64,000 nucleotides of DNA. Origin: an uncultured Alphaproteobacteria bacterium (GTDB taxonomy: Bacteria; Pseudomonadota; Alphaproteobacteria; Micropepsales; Micropepsaceae). Location: assembly GCA_903897605.1 (NCBI GenBank), contig CAIUCH010000015.1, positions 1 through 64,000 on the forward strand. The letters run 5' to 3'. Every line of letters begins with the position of its first letter. Position 1 is the stretch's first letter. Shown here one piece after another: positions 51,027-61,844 of this stretch. The translations under genes and the position numbers were made by a program. Under the pieces are notes generated by a model. That model was not told where the DNA came from. It did not search any database and worked only from the letters and a program-made list of their open reading frames with translations.

Positions 51027-51648
51027 TGCGAATCATCGCCGTGGCCTGATGCTGGTCCTGTCCTCGCCTTCGGGCGCAGGCAAGACCACTTTGTCGCGCC
51101 GTCTGATGGAGACGGATCCGGATGTCACCATGAGCGTGTCGGCGACCACGCGCCCGCGTCGCCAGGGCGAAGTGGAAGGCAAGGATTATTTCTTCGTCTC
51201 CTCCAGCATGTTCACCGGCATGGTGCAGAGCGGCGCCTTCCTGGAGCATGCGCTGGTGTTCGACAATCAATACGGCACACCAAAAGAGCCGGTGATGCTA
51301 GCGCTGGCGAAGGGGCGCGATGTGCTGTTCGACATTGACTGGCAGGGCACCCAGCAATTGCGCCAGCAGGCTGGCGACGATCTGGTCAGTATATTCGTGC
51401 TGCCGCCGAGCCACGATGAATTGGAACGGCGACTGCGGGTTCGCGCCCAGGATGCCGAGGATGTGGTGGCCCAACGCATGGCAAAGGCCAGCAGCGAGAT
51501 CAGCCATTGGGCGGAATATGATTATGTCGTGATCAACGACAATCTGGACACGACCTTGGTCAATATCCGAACCATTCTGGCGGCCGAGCGCATGAAGCGG
51601 AGGCGCCAGACCGGTATCCCCGCTTTTGTCAGCCAAATCCTGCGTTAA
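51016..51648 (+). CDS. gmk: Guanylate kinase
   Basis: [51 protein letters not shown]. Confidence 0.97.
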   Translation: MLNDANHRRGLMLVLSSPSGAGKTTLSRRLMETDPDVTMSVSATTRPRRQGEVEGKDYFFVSSSMFTGMVQSGAFLEHALVFDNQYGTPKEPVMLALAKGRDVLFDIDWQGTQQLRQQAGDDLVSIFVLPPSHDELERRLRVRAQDAEDVVAQRMAKASSEISHWAEYDYVVINDNLDTTLVNIRTILAAERMKRRRQTGIPAFVSQILR

Positions 51649-52553
51649 TTGTTCAACGCGTTGGCCAGGGCCGCGAACTGGGCGACATTCAGTTGCTCGG
51701 GCCGCGCGGTGGGATCGATGCCCGCTTTTTCCAGGAGCGCTTCACCGCCCAAGGGCTTCAGGCTGTGGCGCAGCATCTTGCGGCGCTGGCCGAACGCAGC
51801 CGCGGTCACGCGCTCCAATCGCCGGATATCCGCAGGCGCGACAGGTTCCGCCAGCGGATCGAGCCGCACGATGGACGAGGTGACGGAAGGCGGCGGCACG
51901 AAAGCGCTGCGGTTCACATCGAACAGGATTTTCGCTTTGGTCCGCCAGCCCGCCAGCACCGACAGACGACCATAATGTTCGCTGTCCGGTTTGGCAATGA
52001 TGCGTTCGGCGACTTCGCGCTGGAACATGAGGGTGAGACTTGACCAGAAAGGCGGCCAGTTTTTGTTGGGTCGCACGCCCGGACGCAAGCCCGCTCCGGT
52101 CTGCTCGCATTGCGAGTTGCCCTCCGCATTTTTGCTGGTCGATGCTCCCGTTAGCCATTTGATCAACAGCGCCGTGCCGACATTGTAGGGCAGGTTGGAC
52201 GCGATCCGTACTCCGGGCGGCAGGATTTCGCGCTCATCCAAGCTCAGCGCATCGGCGTTGATGATCTCCAGTTGGCCCGGATAAGCAGCGGCGATATCAC
52301 CCAGCGCTGGAAGGCAGCGCTGGTCGCGTTCCACCGCGATGACTTTCCCCGCGCCTTCGCTCAGCAAGGCGCGGGTAAGGCCGCCAGGGCCGGGCCCGAC
52401 CTCGTAGAATGTGCCACCTTCCGCGGCGCCGGCGGCGCGTGCGATCTTGCGCGTGAGATTGAGATCGAGAAGGAAATTTTGGCCCAGGGACTTCTTGGCC
52501 GCCAAATCGTAGGAGGCGATCACGTCCCTCAGCGGTGGCAGGCTATCCGACAC
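51645..52553 (-). CDS. rsmA: 16S rRNA (adenine1518/1519-N6)-dimethyltransferase, with about 29-aa internal insertion
   Basis: [72 protein letters not shown]; likely GTG start at 52553. Confidence 0.93.
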   Translation of the reverse strand: MSDSLPPLRDVIASYDLAAKKSLGQNFLLDLNLTRKIARAAGAAEGGTFYEVGPGPGGLTRALLSEGAGKVIAVERDQRCLPALGDIAAAYPGQLEIINADALSLDEREILPPGVRIASNLPYNVGTALLIKWLTGASTSKNAEGNSQCEQTGAGLRPGVRPNKNWPPFWSSLTLMFQREVAERIIAKPDSEHYGRLSVLAGWRTKAKILFDVNRSAFVPPPSVTSSIVRLDPLAEPVAPADIRRLERVTAAAFGQRRKMLRHSLKPLGGEALLEKAGIDPTARPEQLNVAQFAALANALNN

Positions 52554-53565
52554 TTTTACTGGTCGCGCTTGCGGATGGAAAACCGATTCCCGTTTGCACG
52601 CCGCCGCTCCGAACGCCTGCAAGCGCTCGTGCATCGGCCATCACCGCCGCCATCCGAATCGCGGCGATCATGCTGCGGACATCCGCCTTGCCGGTGCCGG
52701 CAATATCGAAAGCGGTGCCATGGTCGGGCGAGGTGCGCACGATCGGCAGGCCCAAGGTCACATTCACGCCATCCCAAAAGGACAAGGTCTTGATCGGAAT
52801 CAAGCCCTGGTCGTGGTACATGGTGAGCACCGCGTCATAAGTTTTGCGCGCTTCGTCGTGAAACAGCGTATCGGCGGAAAGCGGTCCGGTCACATGATGA
52901 CCGCGCGCCTTCAGCGCTGCCACTGCCGGACCGATCACCCGGCCTTCTTCGCTGCCCAGCATGCCTTCCTCACCGGCATGAGGATTGAGACCGGCGATCG
53001 CAAGGCAGGGGTTGGCAATGCCGAAATCCCGCGCCAGGGCCATGAGGGTGATCTCCGCGGTCTCGATGATCGCTTCGGCGGTGATGGTGGCCGGCACCTT
53101 CGCCAGCGGCATGTGGATGGTGAGCGGCACCACCCGCAATTTCTCGCTCGCCAGCATCATCACCGCGCGGGGCGCACCGGTCAGGTGGCCAAGAAACTCG
53201 GTATGGCCAGGATAAGGGAAGCCCGCCTCGGCCAGAACCGCCTTATGAATCGGCGCCGTGACCATGGCGGCGGCTGTTCCCGCGAGACAGGCCCTGGTGG
53301 CGATTTCGATCGCTTCGATGACCGCGGGCGCGTTGGCGGTATCCGGTTTGCCTGGTATCGCCCTGACTTTCGCCCGGGTGGCGATCAGCGCCGCACCGTG
53401 ACGGGCAAAAATGCCGGCATCTCCCACCAGCTTCAGCGAACGGCCGTTGATTTCTCCGTTCAGTTGATCGAACGCGGCCATCGCAATCTCCGGCCCGATG
53501 CCGGAGGGTTCGCCCATCGTCACGGCAATCGGCAATGCGTGTTCGGGCTTACCGGATTTCGACAT
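52543..53565 (-). CDS. pdxA: 4-hydroxythreonine-4-phosphate dehydrogenase
   Basis: [86 protein letters not shown]. Confidence 0.97.
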   Translation of the reverse strand: MSKSGKPEHALPIAVTMGEPSGIGPEIAMAAFDQLNGEINGRSLKLVGDAGIFARHGAALIATRAKVRAIPGKPDTANAPAVIEAIEIATRACLAGTAAAMVTAPIHKAVLAEAGFPYPGHTEFLGHLTGAPRAVMMLASEKLRVVPLTIHMPLAKVPATITAEAIIETAEITLMALARDFGIANPCLAIAGLNPHAGEEGMLGSEEGRVIGPAVAALKARGHHVTGPLSADTLFHDEARKTYDAVLTMYHDQGLIPIKTLSFWDGVNVTLGLPIVRTSPDHGTAFDIAGTGKADVRSMIAAIRMAAVMADARALAGVRSGGVQTGIGFPSASATSKSVG

Positions 53566-55105
53566 CGACGCCGCGTCTCAGGTCGCGCATATAGCGCCGC
53601 GCCATGGCGGAAATCTGCTGCTGGAAAAGCTGGTTCTCGACATCCTGCCGCGACGGCAATGTGTAGGCGGTCTGAACCACGATTTTTTTGTCGCAGCGCC
53701 CGATCAATTCGATGCCGGCTTGAGAAACAAAGGGCATGGCTGCTTCGCCGGAATGTGTCGTGGCAAGCGCCTTCAGAATTTCCGGACTGAGATCGCTTAA
53801 TTTCATGTTGCCGAGATTCATATAGACCGCACCGGAAAGCTGCTGCGGCAGCTTCTGCAGCATCTCGCACCCGCCATAATTGGCGCGAAGACTGTTGGCG
53901 ATCTTTGTTGCGGCCTCGACAGTATCTTTGGTCGGTGAAGGCCCCAGCGGCAGCAGCAGGCGCGCCAGCGGCAGAGTGCTGTCGGGGTTGATGGCAGCTT
54001 CCGCCGGCGCATTGATCTTGGTGCCCAGGGGCTCCTGGCGTGCGCGCAGGGAGACAATGTAATAGCCGCCAATGGAGCGGATCGGCGGAGACACCGAATT
54101 GATCGCCATTTTGGTCAGAGCGGCGTTCAATTCGGGCGCCAACTGGCCTTCATGCACCCAGCCCATATCGCCACCGGCGGCAGCCGAGGGCGACTGGCTG
54201 AACTGGCGCGCCACCAGAGCGAAATTGCCGCCGACCTTGAGCTGGTCCTCGACGCCCTGCGCGGTCTTCTGCACTTCGGCATCCTTGTCCGGATTGTCCA
54301 CCGTGAAGAAGATTTCGCTCACCAGATAATGCGGCTTGTCGGCGCCTTCGGCGTAGCGGTTCATCTCGGAATCCACTTCGGCCGGCGTGATATTGATGCG
54401 ATCCTGATATTCCTGGGACACTGTCTTTTCCCAGGCGATCTGGGCGGTGAGCTGGGTGCGCAACGCCAACTCGCTGGAGCCGGCATTGTTCAGAACATCG
54501 CGGAGCTGCGCGATGGTGAGGTGATTGTCGCTCATCATGTGATTGATCTGGTTGTCGACTTCGCTTGGCGCGACCGTGATATGTTTCTTGATCGCTTCCT
54601 GCAGCTCCAGCTTTTCATTTTCCAACTGTTCCAGGATCTGGGTGCGGATACGCTTCTTTTCCTCGTCATTGGGCTGAAGACCGGCGGTGGCCAGGAACAG
54701 CGCCATGCGCTGGCGCACTTCATATTCGGAGACTGAAATGTCGTTGATGGTGGCGGCGATGCCGTCGCTGTCGGAATTGTCGGGATCGGCGCTGAGCAGC
54801 GGCGGATGATAGGCTTTCTGCTTGGGCGTCAGGGCAGCGCTTTTCTGCGCTGGCTTGGCCGCGGCAGCGGGCTTGGCGGCAGCCGGCTCTGGCGCCCCAA
54901 TTGGCGTCGCCGTTGCGGCAGCCGTTGCGGCTGCGGGGGCGGCCGGCGCCACTGCCGGGGAGACGGGATCGGCCGTGGGCGCGGCATCGGCGGTGGGTGC
55001 GGGCTCGACGGCGGCCAGATTCTGCTGCTGGGCCCGCGCGCCGACGGCGACGCACAACAGGGCGGCGATGCCGAACAGCGCGGTATGGACGATACGCATG
55101 GTCAA
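53549..55105 (-). CDS. surA: SurA-like periplasmic peptidyl-prolyl isomerase
   Basis: Signal peptide, SurA_N-like domain, rotamase-like GGNFALVARQFSQSPSAAAGGDMGWVHEGQLAPELNAAL; between lptD and pdxA. Confidence 0.9.
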   Translation of the reverse strand: MTMRIVHTALFGIAALLCVAVGARAQQQNLAAVEPAPTADAAPTADPVSPAVAPAAPAAATAAATATPIGAPEPAAAKPAAAAKPAQKSAALTPKQKAYHPPLLSADPDNSDSDGIAATINDISVSEYEVRQRMALFLATAGLQPNDEEKKRIRTQILEQLENEKLELQEAIKKHITVAPSEVDNQINHMMSDNHLTIAQLRDVLNNAGSSELALRTQLTAQIAWEKTVSQEYQDRINITPAEVDSEMNRYAEGADKPHYLVSEIFFTVDNPDKDAEVQKTAQGVEDQLKVGGNFALVARQFSQSPSAAAGGDMGWVHEGQLAPELNAALTKMAINSVSPPIRSIGGYYIVSLRARQEPLGTKINAPAEAAINPDSTLPLARLLLPLGPSPTKDTVEAATKIANSLRANYGGCEMLQKLPQQLSGAVYMNLGNMKLSDLSPEILKALATTHSGEAAMPFVSQAGIELIGRCDKKIVVQTAYTLPSRQDVENQLFQQQISAMARRYMRDLRRGVDVEIR

Positions 55106-55237
55106 GGTCTGGTCTTTGCCGCTGGTTCGATCACAGGGTATGGCTCAAGGCAGCGCTCCCGAGAAGTGCCGGTTGCCCTTAACCCACGCGACAGAATAAG
55201 CAATTTCCCCGCCCGATCAAGGTTTCACGAAAAACCC

Positions 55238-57499
55238 TTACGGATGGCTGGTGGCGAAGACATTTTGCGGGAACAGGCTGAACGGTTGCACCGGCTGGTC
55301 GCCGGTCTTGAGCGAAAACCGCAGAATCACGGACGTCGAGGGCGGCACGCCCTGAATGGCGTCGAAGGTGTATTTGCGGCGATAGGCGACCGAGATCGCC
55401 AGACATTCGTCCTCATAGCCCAGGCCATACTCCGTATCGAGCATCTTGCCGGCCAGAAGGTCGCGCTCGACCGCGGCGAAGGCCTGCCAATTCTGGTAGA
55501 AATTGACGTCGCCCTGGACATTGACCTGCTCGCGGGTGGGCAAGCCCAGATTGATGGCTTCCGCGGGCAGTTGCACATAGGCGACCTGCAGCGAGGAACG
55601 GCCATAAGTTCCCGTAACATAGATTTCATGCCGCCTGAGTGTGCCATTGCCGCGATCAAGATCCAGACGGTCGGTGAAATCCAAATGCGGGAATTTGAGC
55701 GAGACGCGGCCGATCACGTCGGAGGCGGTGCCGTTGTTGCCGGTGAGATTGGCGAAGATGGGATCTGGCTTGAGGCGATAGGTCTGACCCACCAGGCCCT
55801 GAATCTCTCCGCCCTTGAAGATGGCATCGGCAATCAGGCCGACATTGGCGCGCGGGCCGCTTTCGACCAGATCGTAACCCGGCAGCTGGTTGATGCTGAA
55901 AAGATTGTTGTCGTCGAACTCGAATGCGTTGGCGTCCTCGATGGGAAGTCCGGCCGGGTTGCCGCCATAAGGTTGCGCGATCATTTGCGCTACCGGCTCC
56001 AGCACATAGGAATTTCCGTTATGGCCATTGGCGACGAAGGGCCAGCGCCAGTCCAGCGCCACATAGGGAATGCCGCGCGAGACATAGCGGCTCTTGTCCG
56101 GCACGCCAGGAAAATCCACCGGATCATTGTTGTCGACATGGAAGACGTCGCCCCGCGCATCCGCAATCAGGGTCCAGAGCTGACCGCCGCCAAAGACAAG
56201 GGGCAGCCGCCAATTGAGTTCGGTGGTCAGGCGCTGGCTGTCCGGTCCGCTGCTGCGCGACAAGGACACGCTGTTGATGTCGAAACGAAGCCGGCCGCCC
56301 CCAACCTTTCCGTCGGGAATGAAAGTGTAATCCAGCTGCGGCAGGACATAGGGGATCGCGCTCTGCCTGTCGGTGGCGCGCAGGCCCTGGAAATAATAAC
56401 CGGTAAGCGCGAAACGGCTGCGCCCGCTTTCCTCCTCGATGAAGAGGTCGTTCACCAGCCGGTCGAGATAGGAAATGTCGTAGAAGCGCATATAGGCGCT
56501 GTTGTTGGTCATCTCCGCATCGAAACCGGCGCGCCAGCCATTGTCGTTTGCCCAGCCATTGTCGAGCGCGAAACGGCCGGAACCGAACAAATGGTCGTAA
56601 TATTGCGGGCCCGCGCTTCCGCCCAGGGCGCCTTTGCCGTTATAGGCGAGCGAGCCTTGCAGCCACATGCCGCTATTGTTCCAGCGGGCGCGATATTCCC
56701 CCTCCACCAGGTCGCCGCCCTCGGTGGAGAATTGCGGCGCGATCGTCAGGTCGTTGGTGGGCGAGATCGCAATGTAATAGGGAATGCGCGCGAAATAACC
56801 GATCTTGGTGGAATTGCCGATGTCGGGCGCCAGGAGGCCGCTGGCATATTTTACGGTGGGATCGGGCTCGGACAGGACCGGCGTGTAGAGGATCGGTATC
56901 CCGAACAGATCCAGAGTCGCGTCGGTAAAATGAATGCGATGCTTGACCTGGTCATAGACCACGCGTTCGGCCTTGACCCGCCAGACCGGTGTGCGCTGGC
57001 CCGGCTGGTTGCAGATCTTGCAAGGGCTGTAGACGGTCTGACGCGCGATCACCATGGTGCCGCCGACACGCTGGGCGCTGGCGGCGGCCAGCCGCCCATT
57101 CTTGCCGATCAGTGCGCCGAAGCCCGACAGCACGCCATCGCGCATGTGATCGGTGAGGACGACATGATTGGAGAAGACGACATTTCCGGCGGCGTCGGTG
57201 ACGGTGACATGGCCATCCGCGGTTACCTGATCGGTCTTTTGGTTATAGGTGACCTTGTCGGCATCGACGATGCGGCCCTGGTCGACAATTTCGACATGGC
57301 CTTGGGCGGAAACCGTCTGGCTGTCGCCATCGTAAATCACCTGATCCGCCTGCAACAGGATCTGACCGTCCGCGGTCGCCGCCGGTTTGGTTGACTTTGC
57401 TGGAGCGGACGCAGCCTCGGCCGCGGCCTGCGCCAGCCAGGGGGTGAGCGCCGCGCCGAGCAACAACAGCCTGAGCAGCGCCGAACGGCGCGGGCTCAT
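55238..57499 (-). CDS. lptD: LPS assembly outer-membrane protein LptD
   Basis: ILLQADQVIYDGDSQTVSAQGHVEIVDQGRIVDADKVTYNQKTDQVTADGHVTVTDAAGN; C-terminal beta-barrel. Confidence 0.96.
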   Translation of the reverse strand: MSPRRSALLRLLLLGAALTPWLAQAAAEAASAPAKSTKPAATADGQILLQADQVIYDGDSQTVSAQGHVEIVDQGRIVDADKVTYNQKTDQVTADGHVTVTDAAGNVVFSNHVVLTDHMRDGVLSGFGALIGKNGRLAAASAQRVGGTMVIARQTVYSPCKICNQPGQRTPVWRVKAERVVYDQVKHRIHFTDATLDLFGIPILYTPVLSEPDPTVKYASGLLAPDIGNSTKIGYFARIPYYIAISPTNDLTIAPQFSTEGGDLVEGEYRARWNNSGMWLQGSLAYNGKGALGGSAGPQYYDHLFGSGRFALDNGWANDNGWRAGFDAEMTNNSAYMRFYDISYLDRLVNDLFIEEESGRSRFALTGYYFQGLRATDRQSAIPYVLPQLDYTFIPDGKVGGGRLRFDINSVSLSRSSGPDSQRLTTELNWRLPLVFGGGQLWTLIADARGDVFHVDNNDPVDFPGVPDKSRYVSRGIPYVALDWRWPFVANGHNGNSYVLEPVAQMIAQPYGGNPAGLPIEDANAFEFDDNNLFSINQLPGYDLVESGPRANVGLIADAIFKGGEIQGLVGQTYRLKPDPIFANLTGNNGTASDVIGRVSLKFPHLDFTDRLDLDRGNGTLRRHEIYVTGTYGRSSLQVAYVQLPAEAINLGLPTREQVNVQGDVNFYQNWQAFAAVERDLLAGKMLDTEYGLGYEDECLAISVAYRRKYTFDAIQGVPPSTSVILRFSLKTGDQPVQPFSLFPQNVFATSHP

Positions 57500-58587
57500 C
57501 CGTCCTCCTGATTGAACAGGAGAGTCATGCCGATCAGGATCGCGGCTATGGCCGGAGCGGTGGCCGCCAGCAACACAGGTACCGCGCCCGATTGGCCCAG
57601 CACGCGGGTAAGATCAGAGAAGAAATAGACCCCGAAGCCGCAGGCGGCGCTGAACAGGATCACTTTGGCGACGCCACCTTCGCGCGACAGGCGCACCGAA
57701 AAACTCGCCGCCATGAATACCATCGCCGCGAACAGGGCTGGCAGGGCGTAAAGCGTGTAAAGATAAAGCTGATAGCGCGTGGCGGAAAATCCTGCCGCTT
57801 GGGCGGCGTGGATGAAACCCGGCAAATCCCAAAAGGAGAGCGTGTCCGGCGACGCGAAGCTTTCCTGAATCTGCTCCGGCGTCAGCGTCGTGCTCAACAG
57901 ATAGCTGTCATGATGCTGGGGCCTTCCCTTGGTATCCGACACCCAGGCGTCGCTGAGCTGCCATTCATGGTCCCGCAGCTGGCCGGTCTTGGCGTCGATA
58001 CGGCCGGTGAAATGATCGTTTGCGCCATAGAGAAAGACGATGACATCTTCCAGATGCTGGCCCTGGTCGGCGACGCGCAGGGCGTGAATCACCGATTGCT
58101 GCTTCTCGTCGCCTTGGCGCAGCCAGAGTCCGTTCTGCGACACCGAAAGCTGCGATGCTTCGCCTTTGACATAGCGTGCTTCCATACCGGCGAACTCCGC
58201 GAACATGCGGGCCGAAACCGGCGTGAAGACAGTGACGGCGAAAATGCCGATCGCAACCGACACCGCCAGCGGCGGCAGCAGGAAATCCCAGGCCGAGACG
58301 CCGGCGGCGCGCGTCGCCACCAGTTCCTGGCTGCGCGACAGTCGCGCGAAGGTGAAGACGCCGCCCAGCAGGATCGCGAATGGCAGCATCTTCTGGCCGA
58401 GATCGGGCAATTGCAGCGCCGCCATGCCCACGATCACCGACGTGGTGACGGCATGGCCCGAGGTGCGATTGAGAAGATTGACGATGTCGATGGAGAAGGC
58501 CAGCACCAGGAAGGCGCAATAAACCACCGCCACGCCCAGAAAGAATTGCAGCGCCAGATAGCGATAGAGCGTCCAGGACCAACTCAT
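57496..58587 (-). CDS. lptG: LPS export ABC transporter permease LptG
   Basis: MSWSWTLYRYLALQFFLGVAVVYCAFLVLAFSIDIVNLLNR; ELVATRAAGVSAWDFLLP. Confidence 0.94.
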   Translation of the reverse strand: MSWSWTLYRYLALQFFLGVAVVYCAFLVLAFSIDIVNLLNRTSGHAVTTSVIVGMAALQLPDLGQKMLPFAILLGGVFTFARLSRSQELVATRAAGVSAWDFLLPPLAVSVAIGIFAVTVFTPVSARMFAEFAGMEARYVKGEASQLSVSQNGLWLRQGDEKQQSVIHALRVADQGQHLEDVIVFLYGANDHFTGRIDAKTGQLRDHEWQLSDAWVSDTKGRPQHHDSYLLSTTLTPEQIQESFASPDTLSFWDLPGFIHAAQAAGFSATRYQLYLYTLYALPALFAAMVFMAASFSVRLSREGGVAKVILFSAACGFGVYFFSDLTRVLGQSGAVPVLLAATAPAIAAILIGMTLLFNQEDG

Positions 58588-59795
58588 GCCGGAACCTCGC
58601 TCGTGCGGCGGCGCGCCAGGATTGCGCTGGGGCTGTAGCCCATCAACACCGCCAGCGCGAGGCCGGCGCCGAGAAGTGGAATGATGTAAAACAGGCTGAT
58701 CAGGGCGGGATGATTGGAGGCGGGTCCCGCCACGCCATAGCCGGCAATGCGCACAGCCGCCGCCGCCAGCGCCGCAATGGTGAGCCGGATGGCAAGCGCG
58801 CCGCGTTGACGGCGGCCTCGCAGGATCGTGGCCAATGCGATCATGGCGAAGGCCAGGCAATAGAGCGGCTGCGAGATCCGGTTATGAGCTTCCGCCAGAT
58901 AGGCGTTGCGGATGCGATCGGTGAGCGCAGGGTCGGTGGGGTGCAGCAATTCGCCCAGGAACCGTTCATTGGTCTGGCGCAGATTGGCGCGCGCCGGACC
59001 GGCGAACTGATCGAGATCGAAGACGTCGCGCTGGAATTTCAGCACCGACAATTGGCTGCCGCCCTGGGCACTCTGCTCCACCGTGCCATCCAGCATGATG
59101 AGACGGGCGCCCTGCGGCGTCTGTGCCAGCACGCCGCGTTCGGCCAGATAGGTGACGGGCCGCTTCACGTCGCGGCTGTCATGCACCAGAATGCCCTTGA
59201 TCTGGCCGTCGCTGCTCAGTTGGCGGATGAAGACGGTGAGGCCGGGGGCGGGAGGGTTGAACTCGCCTTCGTTAAGCAACGCCGCGCCGATATCGGCGCG
59301 AATGTCCAGCACCTTGGCGTTGAGGGCGCGCTGTCCCGCCGGGTTCAGCCAGAGCGCGCAAGTCCATGTCAGCACCATCACCAGCAGCGCGGCGATGAAG
59401 ACGGGCATGGCGAGCTGGCGCTGGCTGTAGCCGGCCGAGGCCATGACCACCAATTCGCTGTCGCCATTGAGCCGCGACAGGGTGAAGAGCGTGCCGAAGA
59501 AAAAGGCGATGGGCAGAATGATGACCAGCAGCCCCGGCAGGATCAGTACGGTCAGATAAACGAAAGTCGGCGCCGACTGGCCGCGGTTGATCACCAGGTC
59601 CAGCAGCCGGAGTGACTGGGTGAGCAGGATGACGCAGGTCATCAGCAATGTAAGCAGCGCCACCGGCCCCAGAATCTGGCCCAGCACATACCAGGACAGT
59701 TGAGGCAGCTTTGTAAGTTCGCGGCGTGGCTGTTCCTGCCCCTGGCCGCTATGGTCGTGCTCTGTCATGTCACCCCGGGAGTGGGCGGCGGCCAT
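58584..59795 (-). CDS. lptF: LPS export ABC transporter permease LptF
   Basis: LSRLNGDSELVVMASAGYSQRQLAMPV; adjacent to lptG with ATGA overlap. Confidence 0.94.
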   Translation of the reverse strand: MAAAHSRGDMTEHDHSGQGQEQPRRELTKLPQLSWYVLGQILGPVALLTLLMTCVILLTQSLRLLDLVINRGQSAPTFVYLTVLILPGLLVIILPIAFFFGTLFTLSRLNGDSELVVMASAGYSQRQLAMPVFIAALLVMVLTWTCALWLNPAGQRALNAKVLDIRADIGAALLNEGEFNPPAPGLTVFIRQLSSDGQIKGILVHDSRDVKRPVTYLAERGVLAQTPQGARLIMLDGTVEQSAQGGSQLSVLKFQRDVFDLDQFAGPARANLRQTNERFLGELLHPTDPALTDRIRNAYLAEAHNRISQPLYCLAFAMIALATILRGRRQRGALAIRLTIAALAAAAVRIAGYGVAGPASNHPALISLFYIIPLLGAGLALAVLMGYSPSAILARRRTSEVPA

Positions 59796-59878
59796 GGACT
59801 TTCGCCCCTCTCACGATTCGACCTAAACTAGCATTGCTATTCGGCCCTTCGCCAACCCCGCTATTTCCGGAGATATTC

Positions 59879-61378
59879 ATGCAGATTTCCTTCGCCGCGC
59901 CGTCCCCCAAGGTTCAGACCGGAAGCTGGGTGGTGGCGGCATCGGAGGGCAAGGCGCTCAGCCCGGCCGCGGTCAAGGCCGACAAGGCCAGCGGCGGGGC
60001 GCTGACCCGGGCGCTGAAATTCTCCCGCTTCACGGGAAAATCCGGGCAATTGCTGGAAGTGCTGGCGCCCGAAGGGCTGGGCGTCTCGCGCCTTCTTCTG
60101 GTCGGGCTCGGAAAACCCGCCGCACTGGACGGCAAGGGGCTGGAAGTGATCGGGGCCCAGATCACCGCGCGGTTGGACAGCGCGGGTGAAACCTCCGCTA
60201 CCTTCGAGATCGAAGTTCCCAAGGGATCGAAGATAAAGAATGGCGAAGCGGCGGCGCATCTGGCCTTCGGCGCCCGGTTGCGCGGCTATAGTTTCGAGAA
60301 ATACCGGACCCGCAATCTGGACGAACATAAAAGGCACTTGAACGCGCTGAAGTTGACGACGGCGGAGATATCGGCCGCGAAACGCGCCTGGCAGGGTCTG
60401 GATGCGGTGGCGGATGGCGTTTTGCTCGCCCGCGATCTGGTCAACGAGCCGCCGAATATTCTTTATCCGGTCGAGTTCGCGCGCCGGGTCAAGGCGCTTG
60501 CCAAGCTCGGCCTGAAAGTCGAGGTGCTGGGCGAGGCTGAAATGAAGAAACAGGGTTTCGGCGCGCTGCTCGGCGTTGGTCAGGGCAGCGAACGCGAAAG
60601 CCAGCTGGTGGTCATGCAATGGAACGGCGCGCGCAAGAAAGGCAATCCCGTGGCCTTTGTCGGCAAGGGCGTGTGTTTTGATTCCGGCGGCCTGTCGCTC
60701 AAGCCCGGCGCCGGGATGATGGGCATGAAGGGCGACATGGGCGGCGCCGCGGCAGTGACCGGAACCATGCTGGCCCTGGCCACCCGCAAGGCCAAGGTCA
60801 ATGCGGTGGGCGTGATCGGGGTGGTCGAAAACATGCCCGATGGCGGCGCCATCCGTCCCGACGATGTCCTGACTTCGCTGTCAGGCCAGACCATCGAGGT
60901 GCTGAACACCGACGCGGAAGGAAGGCTGGTGCTGGCGGACGCGCTGACCTACACCCAGCGCCGCTTCAAGCCGAAATTCGTCATCGACCTGGCAACCCTG
61001 ACCGGCGCGATCGTGCAGGCGCTGGGCTTTGAGCATGCCGGCGTATTTTCCAATGACGACAAACTGTCGGATCGCCTGGCGCAAGCGGGACGCACCACCG
61101 GCGAACGGGTGTGGCGGCTGCCGCTCGACCCGGCCTATGACAAGATGATCCGCTCCAAGATCGCCGATGTGAAGAATATCGGCGGCGCCAATTCCGGTTC
61201 GATCACCGCGGCGCAATTTCTCAAGCGATTCATCGACGACGGCATGGTGTGGGCGCATCTGGATATCGCCGGTGTCGCCTGGCAAGACGGCGAACACAAG
61301 CCGATGATCCCAAGCTGGGGCACAGGCTGGGGTGTCAAGCTACTCGACCGCTTGATACACGAGCATTACGAATCGTGA
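59879..61378 (+). CDS. pepA: Leucyl aminopeptidase
   Basis: FVGKGVCFDSGGLSLKPGAGMMGMKGDMGGAAAVTG; VLNTDAEGRLVLADALTY. Confidence 0.97.
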   Translation: MQISFAAPSPKVQTGSWVVAASEGKALSPAAVKADKASGGALTRALKFSRFTGKSGQLLEVLAPEGLGVSRLLLVGLGKPAALDGKGLEVIGAQITARLDSAGETSATFEIEVPKGSKIKNGEAAAHLAFGARLRGYSFEKYRTRNLDEHKRHLNALKLTTAEISAAKRAWQGLDAVADGVLLARDLVNEPPNILYPVEFARRVKALAKLGLKVEVLGEAEMKKQGFGALLGVGQGSERESQLVVMQWNGARKKGNPVAFVGKGVCFDSGGLSLKPGAGMMGMKGDMGGAAAVTGTMLALATRKAKVNAVGVIGVVENMPDGGAIRPDDVLTSLSGQTIEVLNTDAEGRLVLADALTYTQRRFKPKFVIDLATLTGAIVQALGFEHAGVFSNDDKLSDRLAQAGRTTGERVWRLPLDPAYDKMIRSKIADVKNIGGANSGSITAAQFLKRFIDDGMVWAHLDIAGVAWQDGEHKPMIPSWGTGWGVKLLDRLIHEHYES

Positions 61379-61839
61379 CGGAGACGCTGTTCTATCATCT
61401 CGAACGGCGGGCACTGGAAGACGTCTTGCCGGGCCTGATCGAAAAATCGCTGGAGCGCGGCTGGCGGGCGGTGGTCAAGACCGACAGCTCCGAACGCTCC
61501 GACGCGTTGGACAATTTGCTCTGGACGTATGACGACCAGTCCTTCTTGGCCCATGCGCAATCAGGCGATGGCGATGCGGCGCGCCAACCGGTACTGATCA
61601 CGGTGGAAGACGAGAATCCCAATCAGGCTCAAATATTGTTTTGCGTGGGCGGTTCGCGGCCTGCCGATTGGAAGGCCAATGGCCTCTCATCGCTGGCGCG
61701 GGTGGTGATGCTGTTCGACGGGCGCGACGCCGCCATGCTGGATGCGGCGCGCGCCGCCTGGAAGGACGCCAAGGATGCCGGCCATGACGTGACCTATTGG
61801 AAGGAAACGCCTTCCGGCAAATTCGAGAAGCAAGGCTGA
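61375..61839 (+). CDS. holC: DNA polymerase III subunit chi
   Basis: LFYHLERRALEDVLPGLIEKSLERGWRAVVKTDSSERSDALDNLLWTYDDQSFLAHAQSGDG; GTG start overlapping pepA stop. Confidence 0.93.
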   Translation: MTETLFYHLERRALEDVLPGLIEKSLERGWRAVVKTDSSERSDALDNLLWTYDDQSFLAHAQSGDGDAARQPVLITVEDENPNQAQILFCVGGSRPADWKANGLSSLARVVMLFDGRDAAMLDAARAAWKDAKDAGHDVTYWKETPSGKFEKQG

Positions 61840-61844
61840 ACGGA

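Noticed and set aside
54806-57394. 862-aa plus-strand ORF antisense to surA/lptD
   Set aside because: Low-complexity translation with no recognisable domains; third-position GC bias explains the long antisense frame; lptD and surA on the opposite strand are unambiguous.
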